Below, in pieces: positions 57,024-64,000 of a DNA stretch of 64,000 bases. The stretch's first letter is position 1; each line of letters begins with the position of its first letter. The notes beneath the pieces were generated by a model. The model was not told where the DNA came from. It worked only from the letters and a program-made list of their open reading frames with translations, and ran no database searches. Source of the DNA: Bacteroidaceae bacterium (lineage in GTDB: Bacteria > Bacteroidota > Bacteroidia > Bacteroidales > Bacteroidaceae); contig JAFUYT010000011.1 in assembly GCA_017470425.1 (NCBI GenBank), positions 62,001 through 126,000 of the forward strand, given 5' to 3'. A program made the position numbers and the translations under genes.

Positions 57024-58320
57024 AGTCGTTGATGGTTTGGATGATTTGCTCTGATACTGCGGTAATGAGGGGAACGATGACGGAGTTTCCGCACTGACGA
57101 TAGGCCTGAACATCGGAAACTTGGTCGAGGCGGTAATTGTCGGGATAGCCCATCAGTCGGGCGCACTCGCGAGGCGAGAGTTTGCGGGGATTCACGCCGT
57201 CGCCTTGTGGAATTAGAATTTCGGAACCATCTTTGTAATAACGGGCACTGAGGGTTCGGCTGATTCCGTTAAGGTCTACGAGACCGAAACCGAAACCGTT
57301 GCCCTTGGCCTTGTGCTTCTCCGCGTAGGCTTGCAGATAGCCCCAAAGTTTATTGCTCAAAGTATATTTTGGGTCGGCGTTGGGGTCGAGTATTTCGCGG
57401 ATGGCTCTTGTGGCTTCGTGCTGCTCTGGGAATGTGAAGTTTTCCTCGCCGTGGTATCGCTCGCGGTCGAAGCCGACAATCATAATGCGCTCTCGGTGCT
57501 GAGGAACGTAGGTCTGGCCGTCCATCACTTGGTAATGGATGGAGTAGTTCAGTTCCTCCAGCGTCTCGCGTATTACACGGAAGGTGTTGCCCTTGTCGTG
57601 TGAAGTCAGATTCTTCACGTTTTCAAGATAGAAAGCCTTTGGGCGATGGCGGCTGATGATGTCGGCCACGTCGAAAAAGAGTGTTCCCTGCGTCTTGTCC
57701 TTGAAGCCCGTCTCGCGTCCGAGGCTTTTCTTCTTGGAAACGCCAGCGATGGAGAACGGCTGGCAGGGGAAGCCTGCACAGAGGATGTCGAAGTGCTCTG
57801 GGATATAGCCTTTGGTCGATTCCTTTGTGATGTCGCCAAAAGGCATTTCGCCGAAGTTCGCAAAGTAGGTTTTCTGTGCGTACTTGTTCCATTCCGAAGA
57901 AAAAACGCACTTGCCGCCTTGCGCTTGCATGGCCAGGCGGAAGCCGCCCATGCCCGCGAAAAGGTCAATGAATGTAAATTGTGCTGGTTGCGGGTCGGGG
58001 AATGGAACTCGGAAGAAATCGGCAAACAAGTAGTATTCGGCAGGGTTCTCGGCAACTCTCCACGCATATTCCTCATAATCCTCAATATCTTCTACAGCAT
58101 TCTTCCGCTCCAAAAATTCTTGGATGGCCAGCACGATGTCCTCGCGCCTGCCTCTCGCCTCGATGTCGTTGCCCTCAATTCCTCCATTGTGAAGGAACTG
58201 GCTCAGCACCGCCATCTGATTCTCGTATGATGTCTCGCCATAAATCTTGATGCCCTCCTCGGTGATTTCCTCGGGGAAGGCTTCAAGTTTCAGGTCGTCT
58301 TTTTCTTTCTTCTTTGCCAT
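56977..58320 (-). CDS. dcm: DNA (cytosine-5)-methyltransferase, Dcm / M.EcoRII family
   Basis: 447 residues. A helical N-terminal extension of about 110 residues, as in Dcm, precedes the catalytic domain: motif I FIDLFAGMGGFRLA (117-130), motif IV GFPCQPFS with Cys186, motif VI LENVKN, motif VIII QHRERIMIVGF and motif X QCGNSVIVPL. With the EcoRII-type nuclease overlapping its 3' end and vsr downstream, it should methylate the inner cytosine of CCWGG. It is first in the operon dcm, ecoRIIR, fic, small ORF, vsr. A leader of about 310 bases with a hairpin and T-tract lies between it and the nearest promoter (58634-58641). Confidence 0.95.
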   Translation of the reverse strand: MAKKKEKDDLKLEAFPEEITEEGIKIYGETSYENQMAVLSQFLHNGGIEGNDIEARGRREDIVLAIQEFLERKNAVEDIEDYEEYAWRVAENPAEYYLFADFFRVPFPDPQPAQFTFIDLFAGMGGFRLAMQAQGGKCVFSSEWNKYAQKTYFANFGEMPFGDITKESTKGYIPEHFDILCAGFPCQPFSIAGVSKKKSLGRETGFKDKTQGTLFFDVADIISRHRPKAFYLENVKNLTSHDKGNTFRVIRETLEELNYSIHYQVMDGQTYVPQHRERIMIVGFDRERYHGEENFTFPEQHEATRAIREILDPNADPKYTLSNKLWGYLQAYAEKHKAKGNGFGFGLVDLNGISRTLSARYYKDGSEILIPQGDGVNPRKLSPRECARLMGYPDNYRLDQVSDVQAYRQCGNSVIVPLITAVSEQIIQTINDYERNIELRNPQRATI

Positions 58321-58633
58321 ATTTTTAGTTTGAGAGCACTAAAAAGCCCCCTTTTCGTTTTTAAAAAAGAGGGCGTAGAAGAAAGAAGTGTTTAACCAAG
58401 GCCTTGCACAGCCCACATCAGACAACAACTATTCTGTCCACGCCCTCATGTTGAAGAGCGTAAACACCCGTTGCCTTGTCTAACCGATGTGTTCGTTGAA
58501 GTGCAAGTTCTGGTTAATCAGTCTCGTCAAGGATGTTCAAGACTCAATTATTATTTATGTCATATTCTCAGTTTTATTGTTTCTTATAATGTTTTCATTT
58601 GCTATTGGCTTATCACCAATCATATTTCGTATA
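58321..58633 (-). ncRNA. Long structured leader or small RNA upstream of dcm
   Basis: Minus strand, starting after a TACCTTTG promoter. GAGGGCGT (58439-58447 side) pairs with ACGCCCTC (58369-58376 side), followed by TTTTTT, which is terminator-like. Two other complementary pairs cross it: AGACAA with TTGTCT and GTGTTTA with TAAACAC. A six-codon ORF, MRAWTE, spans the left arm of the stem. No protein gene fits. It may be an attenuating leader of the R-M operon or a separate RNA of about 270 bases; I cannot tell which. Confidence 0.4.
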
Positions 58634-58751
58634 CAAAGGTAAGCATTTTCTGCGACATTAAAGAAGAAAATCGTCTAAATGGATTCCGACAATACTCATA
58701 GAGCACTTTCGTTATCTGTTCTTCCGTCCAATTTTTATTCACGTTAGTCAT
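58620..58751 (-). pseudogene. Small ORF resembling the N-terminus of an HNH endonuclease-type protein
   Basis: 43 codons with NWTEEQITKVLYEYCRNPF, similar to the 'WTREELILALNLYCKLPF' start of Bacteroidota HNH endonucleases as I remember it. It stops before any catalytic part. The dcm leader promoter lies within its 3' end. Probably a remnant; weak call. Confidence 0.3.
58634..58641 (-). promoter_or_regulatory. -7 promoter element upstream of the dcm leader
   Basis: TACCTTTG on the minus strand, about 310 bp upstream of the dcm ATG. Confidence 0.5.
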
Positions 58752-58778
58752 ATAGTTACTTTATTATTCGATTTCGAC

Positions 58779-58834
58779 TTACCTACTAACTTTTCCGAGT
58801 TACCCATTAAGTGTATTATAGTTACCCACTAACT
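58779..58834. repeat. Three TTACCCAYTAA direct repeats, about 21-bp period
   Basis: TTACCTACTAAC (58779), TTACCCATTAAG (58800) and TTACCCACTAAC (58822) are spaced 21-22 bp, two helical turns, in the gap between the two defence operons. A regulator-binding array is possible. Confidence 0.55.
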
Positions 58835-58866
58835 CGAGACACGTGCAGTTATCGTTGAGTGTAGCT

Positions 58867-59478
58867 TTACATCTGCTCGTCATTAATAGTTTTCTCTTCA
58901 TTATTAACTATTGTAACCAATGCTTGTTTGTTTCTTAGAAGAAAGCCGTATATGGGATTTATTTTGGCATTCTTAAGGGAGTAATCATATTCAGCTATCA
59001 AATCTGATACGGATTCCTTTAAGGTTTTACCCTCGATGTATGAAACAAGTCCTTTGGTAGCACATTTCACAAAAATGTCCTCATATGAAGGAACTACCCA
59101 TGCTTTATTATTATATCCTACATAACCTAAAACATACGACTCGTTAAATTCCTTTCCAATACCGTTTGCAGAATAACATGCGAATGTGTAAAATACAGAA
59201 CTATAAAAGTTTTTTACGTTATCATTCGCTTTTATATAAGTATCTTTACCACACAGAAGAGAGTCATCTGTTCCATGAGAAAAAGCAGAAAACACATACT
59301 CATCTGCTTCTGATGTGTAGTTGTTTACATTTCCTTTGGTTAAATAGCCTGAAGTCAAAGACTCATAGGTGAAGCCGTTCTCCACAGCCACCTCGCGAAT
59401 TTTGTCGTGACAAGATTGGAAGAAATGGCCAAGCAATTTATCTTCGTTGTCACAAGCTATGTATATGGGATTATTCAT
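58867..59478 (-). CDS. Caspase/CHAT-like (clan CD) peptidase-like protein
   Basis: 203 residues. A strand ending in SAFSHGTDDSLLCG provides a His68-Gly, and VFYTFACYSANGIGKEF provides Cys101 in an 'ACYS' setting about 33 residues later. This strand-HG / strand-ACxS order is that of caspase-fold (CHAT, gingipain-like) cysteine peptidases. Downstream, YVLGYVGYNNKAWVVPSYEDIF fits the following strand and loop of the fold. No export signal, so it should act in the cytoplasm. Its ATG overlaps the receiver-domain gene stop by 8 bp, and it is last in a four-gene operon with a methyltransferase and a dual ATPase. I infer that it is the effector. It is A+T-rich, unlike the core genes. Confidence 0.6.
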   Translation of the reverse strand: MNNPIYIACDNEDKLLGHFFQSCHDKIREVAVENGFTYESLTSGYLTKGNVNNYTSEADEYVFSAFSHGTDDSLLCGKDTYIKANDNVKNFYSSVFYTFACYSANGIGKEFNESYVLGYVGYNNKAWVVPSYEDIFVKCATKGLVSYIEGKTLKESVSDLIAEYDYSLKNAKINPIYGFLLRNKQALVTIVNNEEKTINDEQM

Positions 59479-60064
59479 GATGTTCTTTTTCCATTAATTC
59501 AATTGTAAGATTGACCAAGTCCTGTGTAAATTCCTTACCTTTTGGCGTGTCTTTTCGAACTTCATCCAACATTTGGTTTAAAGAGATGGTCTCTCCACCT
59601 GTAGATACAGCAAATATATCGTCATGATTACCTGGCTGTGCCATTATCCAGCGCTCTAATGCATTGGATAAAGAATAGTTCATATCAGCATCAGCTCGTT
59701 TAACCAATTCCACCATGTTGTCAGTTGATTCAACTTTGTCCCGGATTGCGTATGTCTTTAGATTGATCAAGCTGAAAAATTCCGAAGTCTTTTCATCTAA
59801 ACCTGTCCATATAATAACAGGTATTTGATATGACAAATCTCTTAACGAGGCAAGAGTTCTATATCCACTCTCCCCACCGGATAATTTCAAGTCAAGTAAT
59901 AGAATGACCTTACTTCCTAAAGACTCCTTTATTGCGGCTATCGCATCTGAAGCTTTTTTAAACAGCTTTACTTCGGCAAAAGCTTGTCCAAGCTTTACTA
60001 TAATGGGATGGTTACTTTTTAGTTCATCATCTACAATGTATACTTTTGTTTCTGACTTTTCCAT
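59471..60064 (-). CDS. Response-regulator receiver protein with helical C-terminal tail, no DNA-binding domain
   Basis: 197 residues. The receiver fold has Asp12-Asp13 (YIVDDE), phosphoacceptor Asp58 (LLLDLKLSGGESGYRT), Thr87 (IIWTGLD) and Lys110 (AIRDK). From about 120 on, a helical domain (SLSNALERWIMAQPG and SLNQMLDEVRKDTPKGKEFTQDL) replaces the usual DNA-binding output; its shape recalls small effector-associated adaptor domains. It is thus suited to relay a signal to a protein partner, most likely the peptidase encoded next to it (8-bp overlap). The dual ATPase gene ends 5 bp upstream. Confidence 0.85.
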   Translation of the reverse strand: MEKSETKVYIVDDELKSNHPIIVKLGQAFAEVKLFKKASDAIAAIKESLGSKVILLLDLKLSGGESGYRTLASLRDLSYQIPVIIWTGLDEKTSEFFSLINLKTYAIRDKVESTDNMVELVKRADADMNYSLSNALERWIMAQPGNHDDIFAVSTGGETISLNQMLDEVRKDTPKGKEFTQDLVNLTIELMEKEHHE

Positions 60065-60069
60065 GTCGT

Positions 60070-62202
60070 TTATTTGTTAAAAGGTAATGTTATTAAAAAT
60101 GTTGCACCATGTTCTGTATATTCGGGTTCTACAACCTTTATTTCACCATTCAGTGCTTCTATACGCTTTTTTACTGTAAACAAGCCAATACCTGCACCTC
60201 CTTGATTCTGAGTTGTTGTTTTGAAAATCTCAAAAATGCTTTCCCAATCTTCCCGAGGAATGCCACAACCATTATCAGAGAAGCGTATTGACATTTTTTC
60301 TTCTTCAATGAAGCCAGTGCACTTTATAATAGGGTTGGTCGTGTCACATAAAGCCTTCATAGAATTTGATATTAAATTCTCAAATATATCCTCAAAGAAT
60401 TTACGATTATGAGTTATCTTTAATTCCTGAGAGTATTCCAGAATAGTTTTAATTCCTTTTGCTTCAAATCTGTCTTTATAGATTACATTGAATAAATATT
60501 TTATAAGGCTAAACACCTCAAAAGTTTCAAAATCACTTCCAGAACTTGCATAACTAAGCATAAACTTAACCCCTATGCTCAGTTTCTCCATTTCACGATA
60601 TATGTTTGTCGCGTAGTCCTTAAAAAGGTTATCATAAGCTGGGTTGGGGAAATCCGTTTTAAAGAATTCTGCCATTGCTTTGATATTACCAATAGTTGTC
60701 TTTACCATATGTGACAACTCGGCAGCATAATCTTGCAGAGACAATAGACTCAAGAATAAATCTTCTTTACGTTCCGAGTCCTCCTTTAGTTTCTCATATT
60801 GCTTAATGCCTTTGCTGACGTGCCTTTGGACACTTCTTGCTTTTCTGTCAATTTCAGTTAATCGTGATTTAACTTCAGGTGAAGCATCCTCTGACATTTG
60901 AGAGATAATCCCTGAAATTTCTGTTAACTGATTATTAGCATCAACAAGTCTGTTAATTGTTCTTGCAGCATCCTTTCTCTTTTCAAATGCCAAATACTTT
61001 TCTAATGCTTGTATCTGATCTATAATATATTGCTTTAATTCACTATATTCTTTGCATTCTATGAAGTCCTGTCTATTTGTTGCATCTTTTATCTTGGGGT
61101 TATCTTCTTTTGTGATGTTGAGATATCCAATGAGATTATTTGAACTGATTTTATCAAAGAAACCTGAATATCTTCTCTTGTCAATTCCCAGAATATCGCG
61201 TTTCTTTTCTAAACTCGACTCATTCTCGGCAAAAGGTGTTGTGATGATACCATCTCTATAAATGATAATGCCATCAATTCTATCACCTTTATAAGCTGTT
61301 TTATATTTGCGGATTTCATTTTTATCTAAATAGAAAAACTCCATCGAGACAGGTCCAAAGCTTCTCTCATCAGAAACGCCTATTTGGATAGTCCCTGATT
61401 TTTCATCAAAATATAAATATTCTTGGCTCTTTCGTCCGTCCTTTTCTATGGCATTCAATTTGTAGTGATGAGCTGTTGCAATATTGAAATCATTTAAGAC
61501 TTCCCTTTCTGAATAATTAGAGAACTCATTACTTTTAACTATAATCTGAAATGGATAGGTTGGCTTTAAGATAGGAGATACTAACTTTGATAATTCAGAA
61601 TAAGCCCGTTCGACATCAGAAGCTGACCATGTTTGTTCTTCAAGGCCAAAATCAATTTTAATAGTAGTGCCGTGTTCTTCTCTATCACAGCTTTCTATCC
61701 AACAGTTATTTTCAATTTCCGTGAAGAAGACATTCTTCTTAACATTTTTCTTTACTTGGCTATTCGCTAATTCGTCATATTTGCTCCAATCCAATTCCAA
61801 AATGATTTTGCGTGTCGTACCCTTTTGAGTTGTTTCAATCTTTACTTTGGAGCCAAGCTTTTCAACGGCAAATCGTCCCACCCCTTTTTCACCAACAACT
61901 TTACGATTATATGGTGCAGGAGAGACACTTTGAGCTCTTTTACTATTAGTGCCAATTACCATCCACTTGTAACGTATATCATTCAAGGACATTCCAAGTC
62001 CATCATCCTTGATACTAATATAGCTATCTTCTGAAAGGGTATTCACATTGTGAAATTCCAAAATAGCACTATCAGAATTGGCATCATAACAATTTTTCAC
62101 CAACTCAAATAAAGCTGTGATTCGGTCAGTAATTAATTCACGCCCCAGTAACCGAAACGTACTGACATCAAAATTGAACTTCAATTTAAATGGTTCTGCC
62201 AT
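60070..62202 (-). CDS. Protein with two GHKL ATPase domains: MORC/Hsp90-like plus histidine-kinase-like
   Basis: 710 residues, no membrane segment. The N-terminal ATPase (about 20-250) has ELVKNCYDAN (33-42), DDGLGM (66-71) and GEKGVGRFA (104-112), the Bergerat motifs of the HATPase_c_3/MORC-MutL-Hsp90 branch. A middle coiled-coil region (about 390-490) leads to AELSHMVKTTIGNIKAM, where His498 sits as in a HisKA phosphoacceptor helix. The C-terminal kinase ATPase has NLISNSMKAL (609-618), DNGCGI (643-648) and GGAGIGL (668-674). It could sense a DNA- or phage-related event through the first domain and phosphorylate the receiver protein encoded next. Its start overlaps the methyltransferase stop by 17 bp. 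Confidence 0.88.
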   Translation of the reverse strand: MAEPFKLKFNFDVSTFRLLGRELITDRITALFELVKNCYDANSDSAILEFHNVNTLSEDSYISIKDDGLGMSLNDIRYKWMVIGTNSKRAQSVSPAPYNRKVVGEKGVGRFAVEKLGSKVKIETTQKGTTRKIILELDWSKYDELANSQVKKNVKKNVFFTEIENNCWIESCDREEHGTTIKIDFGLEEQTWSASDVERAYSELSKLVSPILKPTYPFQIIVKSNEFSNYSEREVLNDFNIATAHHYKLNAIEKDGRKSQEYLYFDEKSGTIQIGVSDERSFGPVSMEFFYLDKNEIRKYKTAYKGDRIDGIIIYRDGIITTPFAENESSLEKKRDILGIDKRRYSGFFDKISSNNLIGYLNITKEDNPKIKDATNRQDFIECKEYSELKQYIIDQIQALEKYLAFEKRKDAARTINRLVDANNQLTEISGIISQMSEDASPEVKSRLTEIDRKARSVQRHVSKGIKQYEKLKEDSERKEDLFLSLLSLQDYAAELSHMVKTTIGNIKAMAEFFKTDFPNPAYDNLFKDYATNIYREMEKLSIGVKFMLSYASSGSDFETFEVFSLIKYLFNVIYKDRFEAKGIKTILEYSQELKITHNRKFFEDIFENLISNSMKALCDTTNPIIKCTGFIEEEKMSIRFSDNGCGIPREDWESIFEIFKTTTQNQGGAGIGLFTVKKRIEALNGEIKVVEPEYTEHGATFLITLPFNK

Positions 62203-63253
62203 AACTCAATATTTTTTCAAACACGGCCTTAGCCAATAGTGGCGGTACAGCGTTACCTATTTGTTGTTGTATGTGCATCAAACTTCCCTTAAAAATAAAC
62301 TTGTCTGGGAAACTTTGTAAACGTGCAGCTTCTCTCACAGACAAACCTCTGTCTTGAAATGGGTGTATCAGCATGTTTTTTCGATAGTTCGAAATAACTA
62401 CAGAAGGTTCATTTGCCCTCAGACGTCTATATATGCCACTATGACAATTCTGCTTGTTTGCATAGTTCTGCATCAACTCGTCGGGTATAGCTTCCCAATT
62501 CTCACCTTGCCCGATATAATGATAACGATCAATCACATAGTCAGCATTCCTCGATACATAATTCTGCCTACTACGTTTTGACCCTTTGCGCATCATTCTT
62601 GCATAGTTGCTGGCCTTATTTGCAGGTAACTTATAAGACATAGAGTCTACTTGTTGTCCATTTGCTAATTCGGGTAAATCGCCTATTGCATCATTCACCG
62701 TTATCTTCGTTCCGAATGGCTCAGGGTATTCAAAGTTTATGCCAAGACGGTTGCCAACCATAAAGAAACGGTTTCGGTGCTGTGGCACCCCATAGTCAGA
62801 TGCCCAAAGGACTTTGGGGAATACGTTATATCCCATATCTCTAAAGCGTTGTTCCACCACATGCTGAATTTTACCTTTTTCAAAATGGGCAAAGCCCTCT
62901 ACATTCTCAAATAGGAACCAATCTGGTTCAATCTCAAATACAAATCGCAAGAACTCCTCAAACAAAGAGTTATTAGGGTTATCCATATTTCTGGACATCG
63001 TATTCGACAAAGAAAAGCCTTGACATGGAGGGCCTCCAAAAACAATAGAAATATGCTCTTCTGGCTGAATATATTCTATTGGATTTATGTTATGTATATC
63101 ATCCTCCAAAACGAGAGTATCAGGATGGTTGTGTCTATATGTCGCAGCCGCACTCTTGTCTTTTTCCACAGCAAAACGAACTTGGAAACCTGCTAATTCT
63201 GCTCCCAAGCTCAGCCCTCCTGCGCCACTAAATATGTCAATTCCTATAGGCAT
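62186..63253 (-). CDS. DNA (cytosine-5)-methyltransferase (second system)
   Basis: 355 residues, compact form without N-terminal extension. Motif I IDIFSGAGGLSLGAE (residues 5-19), motif IV GGPPCQGFS with catalytic Cys77, motif VI ENVEGF, motif VIII QHRNRFFMVGN and motif X QIGNAVPPLLA are intact. The target-recognition region (about 185-290) differs from Dcm, so its site is probably not CCWGG and cannot be predicted here. No restriction nuclease gene is recognisable beside it; its operon partners are the dual ATPase, receiver protein and caspase-like protein. The gene is 27 bp downstream of the OLD/AAA-like ATPase gene on the same strand. Confidence 0.94.
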   Translation of the reverse strand: MPIGIDIFSGAGGLSLGAELAGFQVRFAVEKDKSAAATYRHNHPDTLVLEDDIHNINPIEYIQPEEHISIVFGGPPCQGFSLSNTMSRNMDNPNNSLFEEFLRFVFEIEPDWFLFENVEGFAHFEKGKIQHVVEQRFRDMGYNVFPKVLWASDYGVPQHRNRFFMVGNRLGINFEYPEPFGTKITVNDAIGDLPELANGQQVDSMSYKLPANKASNYARMMRKGSKRSRQNYVSRNADYVIDRYHYIGQGENWEAIPDELMQNYANKQNCHSGIYRRLRANEPSVVISNYRKNMLIHPFQDRGLSVREAARLQSFPDKFIFKGSLMHIQQQIGNAVPPLLAKAVFEKILSYGRTI

Positions 63254-63280
63254 AATTCAAAAATGCTTAATATATATGAA

Positions 63281-64000
63281 CTACACATTCCCCCTAATTT
63301 CGAGGTTATTCTCACAGGCTCCTCTCAACCCCTCATGGGTGAGCATATAAGCCTGCATACCTTTTTTGATAGTTCTCTCTAAAGTGTATAACCGTATGTC
63401 GGGCTTGTAGTCGGGGGCTTCTTGCAGCATTTCATTTAGATAATACAAGGTCTCCTTGCTATGGGTGGTAATGAAGACCTGCTTGTCTGTTGCACAGGCC
63501 AAGGCGAACAAAGATTGCCACAACTTCCTGTAGACAGAATAATGGAGCCCGTTGTCTATCTCATCAATAAGGAGAATATCAATTAGAGGATTAGCGGCAG
63601 CTGCCACAATGTTCAGATAACGGCGCAGACCATCCCCCATCATGCTCAGAGACAGCATTTGGGTCATGCCTTCGAATCCTACGTAGATGTCATCCGTAAG
63701 AATCTCAATACCGTTAATACGAGGATCGAACAAATTCAGCAAGGCCAGAATTGCTGTTTTCCGATTGCGCTTGAACAACTCTGCCAAGTCGTTAGCCAGA
63801 TTGCTCGTCATCAAATCAGATGGGGTCAGCCATGCCCTTTTGTTCTCCAGATACCCGTCAGCTACCTTTCGGTTAACAACCAAGCCTTGTGAGTTTACTC
63901 GCAGCCAACTTTGATAGCTCTGCTTAGACGTTCCATTAGAAACATCGAAATTCATTTCCAATGTATTGACATATTTGACAGTCCCCATTTGCTGTTGTGG
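63281..64000 (-). CDS. OLD/AAA_21-like ATPase, C-terminal part (5' end beyond window)
   Basis: The frame is open to the window edge (PQQQMGTVKYV), so the N-terminus with Walker A is missing; only about 240 residues are seen. The ABC-signature-like LSLSMMGDGLRRYLNI, Walker B DILLIDEIDNGLHYSV and the switch His in VFITTHSKETLYYL are clear. These fit the AAA_15/AAA_21 ATPases of OLD-type and related defence proteins, but no TOPRIM domain follows: the gene ends soon after the ATPase. It may be the first gene of the methyltransferase/dual-ATPase operon (27-bp gap). Confidence 0.85.
   Translation of the reverse strand, partial: PQQQMGTVKYVNTLEMNFDVSNGTSKQSYQSWLRVNSQGLVVNRKVADGYLENKRAWLTPSDLMTSNLANDLAELFKRNRKTAILALLNLFDPRINGIEILTDDIYVGFEGMTQMLSLSMMGDGLRRYLNIVAAAANPLIDILLIDEIDNGLHYSVYRKLWQSLFALACATDKQVFITTHSKETLYYLNEMLQEAPDYKPDIRLYTLERTIKKGMQAYMLTHEGLRGACENNLEIRGNV

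Noticed and set aside
58321..58640. tmRNA, 6S RNA or retron msr-msd in the dcm leader region
   Set aside because: No tRNA-like ends, no clear 6S rod and no reverse transcriptase nearby; kept only as an unassigned structured leader.
58867..62202. Detocs
   Set aside because: The ATPase lacks the TPR-type sensor and has a MORC-like N-terminus, the last gene is not a nucleosidase, and a methyltransferase is included; composition does not match as I know it.
63281..64000. Gabija GajA
   Set aside because: The ATPase gene ends without a TOPRIM domain, and no UvrD-like GajB is adjacent in the visible sequence.

Overview
The window looks like a chromosomal segment of a Bacteroidota (order Bacteroidales, Prevotella-like) bacterium. 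The evidence is promoters of the TAnnTTTG type before many genes, a Bacteroidota-type RNA polymerase omega subunit, BamD, PorT-like and DUF4293 proteins, a gliding-motility/type-IX-style C-terminal domain, and SusC-like outer-membrane folds. Most of the window is G+C-rich core genome. The right end (about 53.9-64 kb), and to a lesser degree 8.7-11.2 kb and 31-34.6 kb, is visibly A+T-richer and accessory in character.

Layout. 0-5 kb (minus): serine dehydratase, a polyprenol-phosphate glycosyltransferase, dihydroorotase and a stand-alone MetH activation domain. 5.1-8.7 kb: mfd, followed by a roughly 2.1-kb insert (AAA ATPase, Cys-rich lipoprotein) and then a second, truncated copy of the mfd 3' end. 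11-15.5 kb: secreted sphingomyelinase-like phosphodiesterase, DUF308, Nif3-like and zinc-ribbon proteins. 15.6-19 kb: a PhoR/PhoB-like pair divergent from a Na/phosphate cotransporter with a candidate Pho box between them. 19-26.9 kb: outer-membrane barrel protein, leuA behind a leucine-rich leader peptide and attenuator, uvrB, DUF3089 lipoprotein. 27-30.8 kb: bamD, omega, DUF4293, periplasmic-binding-fold and PorT-like genes. 31-34.6 kb: Fic-like protein with an altered active site, a truncated RecG-like remnant, ORF6N protein. 34.6-49.3 kb: UPF0145, uvrA, CHU_C-type protein, pfkA, rpsA, purA-fur, an AlkD-like protein, dipeptidyl peptidase III, AraC-type regulator. 49.4-53.8 kb: rhaD, an esterase and a headless zinc-hook coiled-coil protein in one operon.

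53.9-64 kb is a DNA-modification and probable defence island with two adjacent systems. The first is an EcoRII-type restriction-modification operon: dcm, ecoRIIR, a Fic protein, a small ORF and vsr. The second is a tightly overlapping four-gene operon: a cytosine-5 methyltransferase, a protein with two GHKL ATPase domains (MORC/Hsp90-like N-terminus, histidine-kinase-like C-terminus), a receiver-domain protein with a helical tail, and a small protein with a caspase/CHAT-like His/Cys dyad. An OLD/AAA-like ATPase gene lies just upstream and runs off the window. This looks like a phosphorelay-gated protease coupled to DNA methylation and is the best candidate here for an undescribed system.

A second theme is small repeats inside genes. 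GC-rich palindromes and short tandem repeats sit in-frame in pyrC, mfd, uvrA, vsr and the MetH activation-domain gene. One element of about 40 bp occurs in both pyrC and mfd but is read in different frames, so it is a DNA-level element, not a protein domain.
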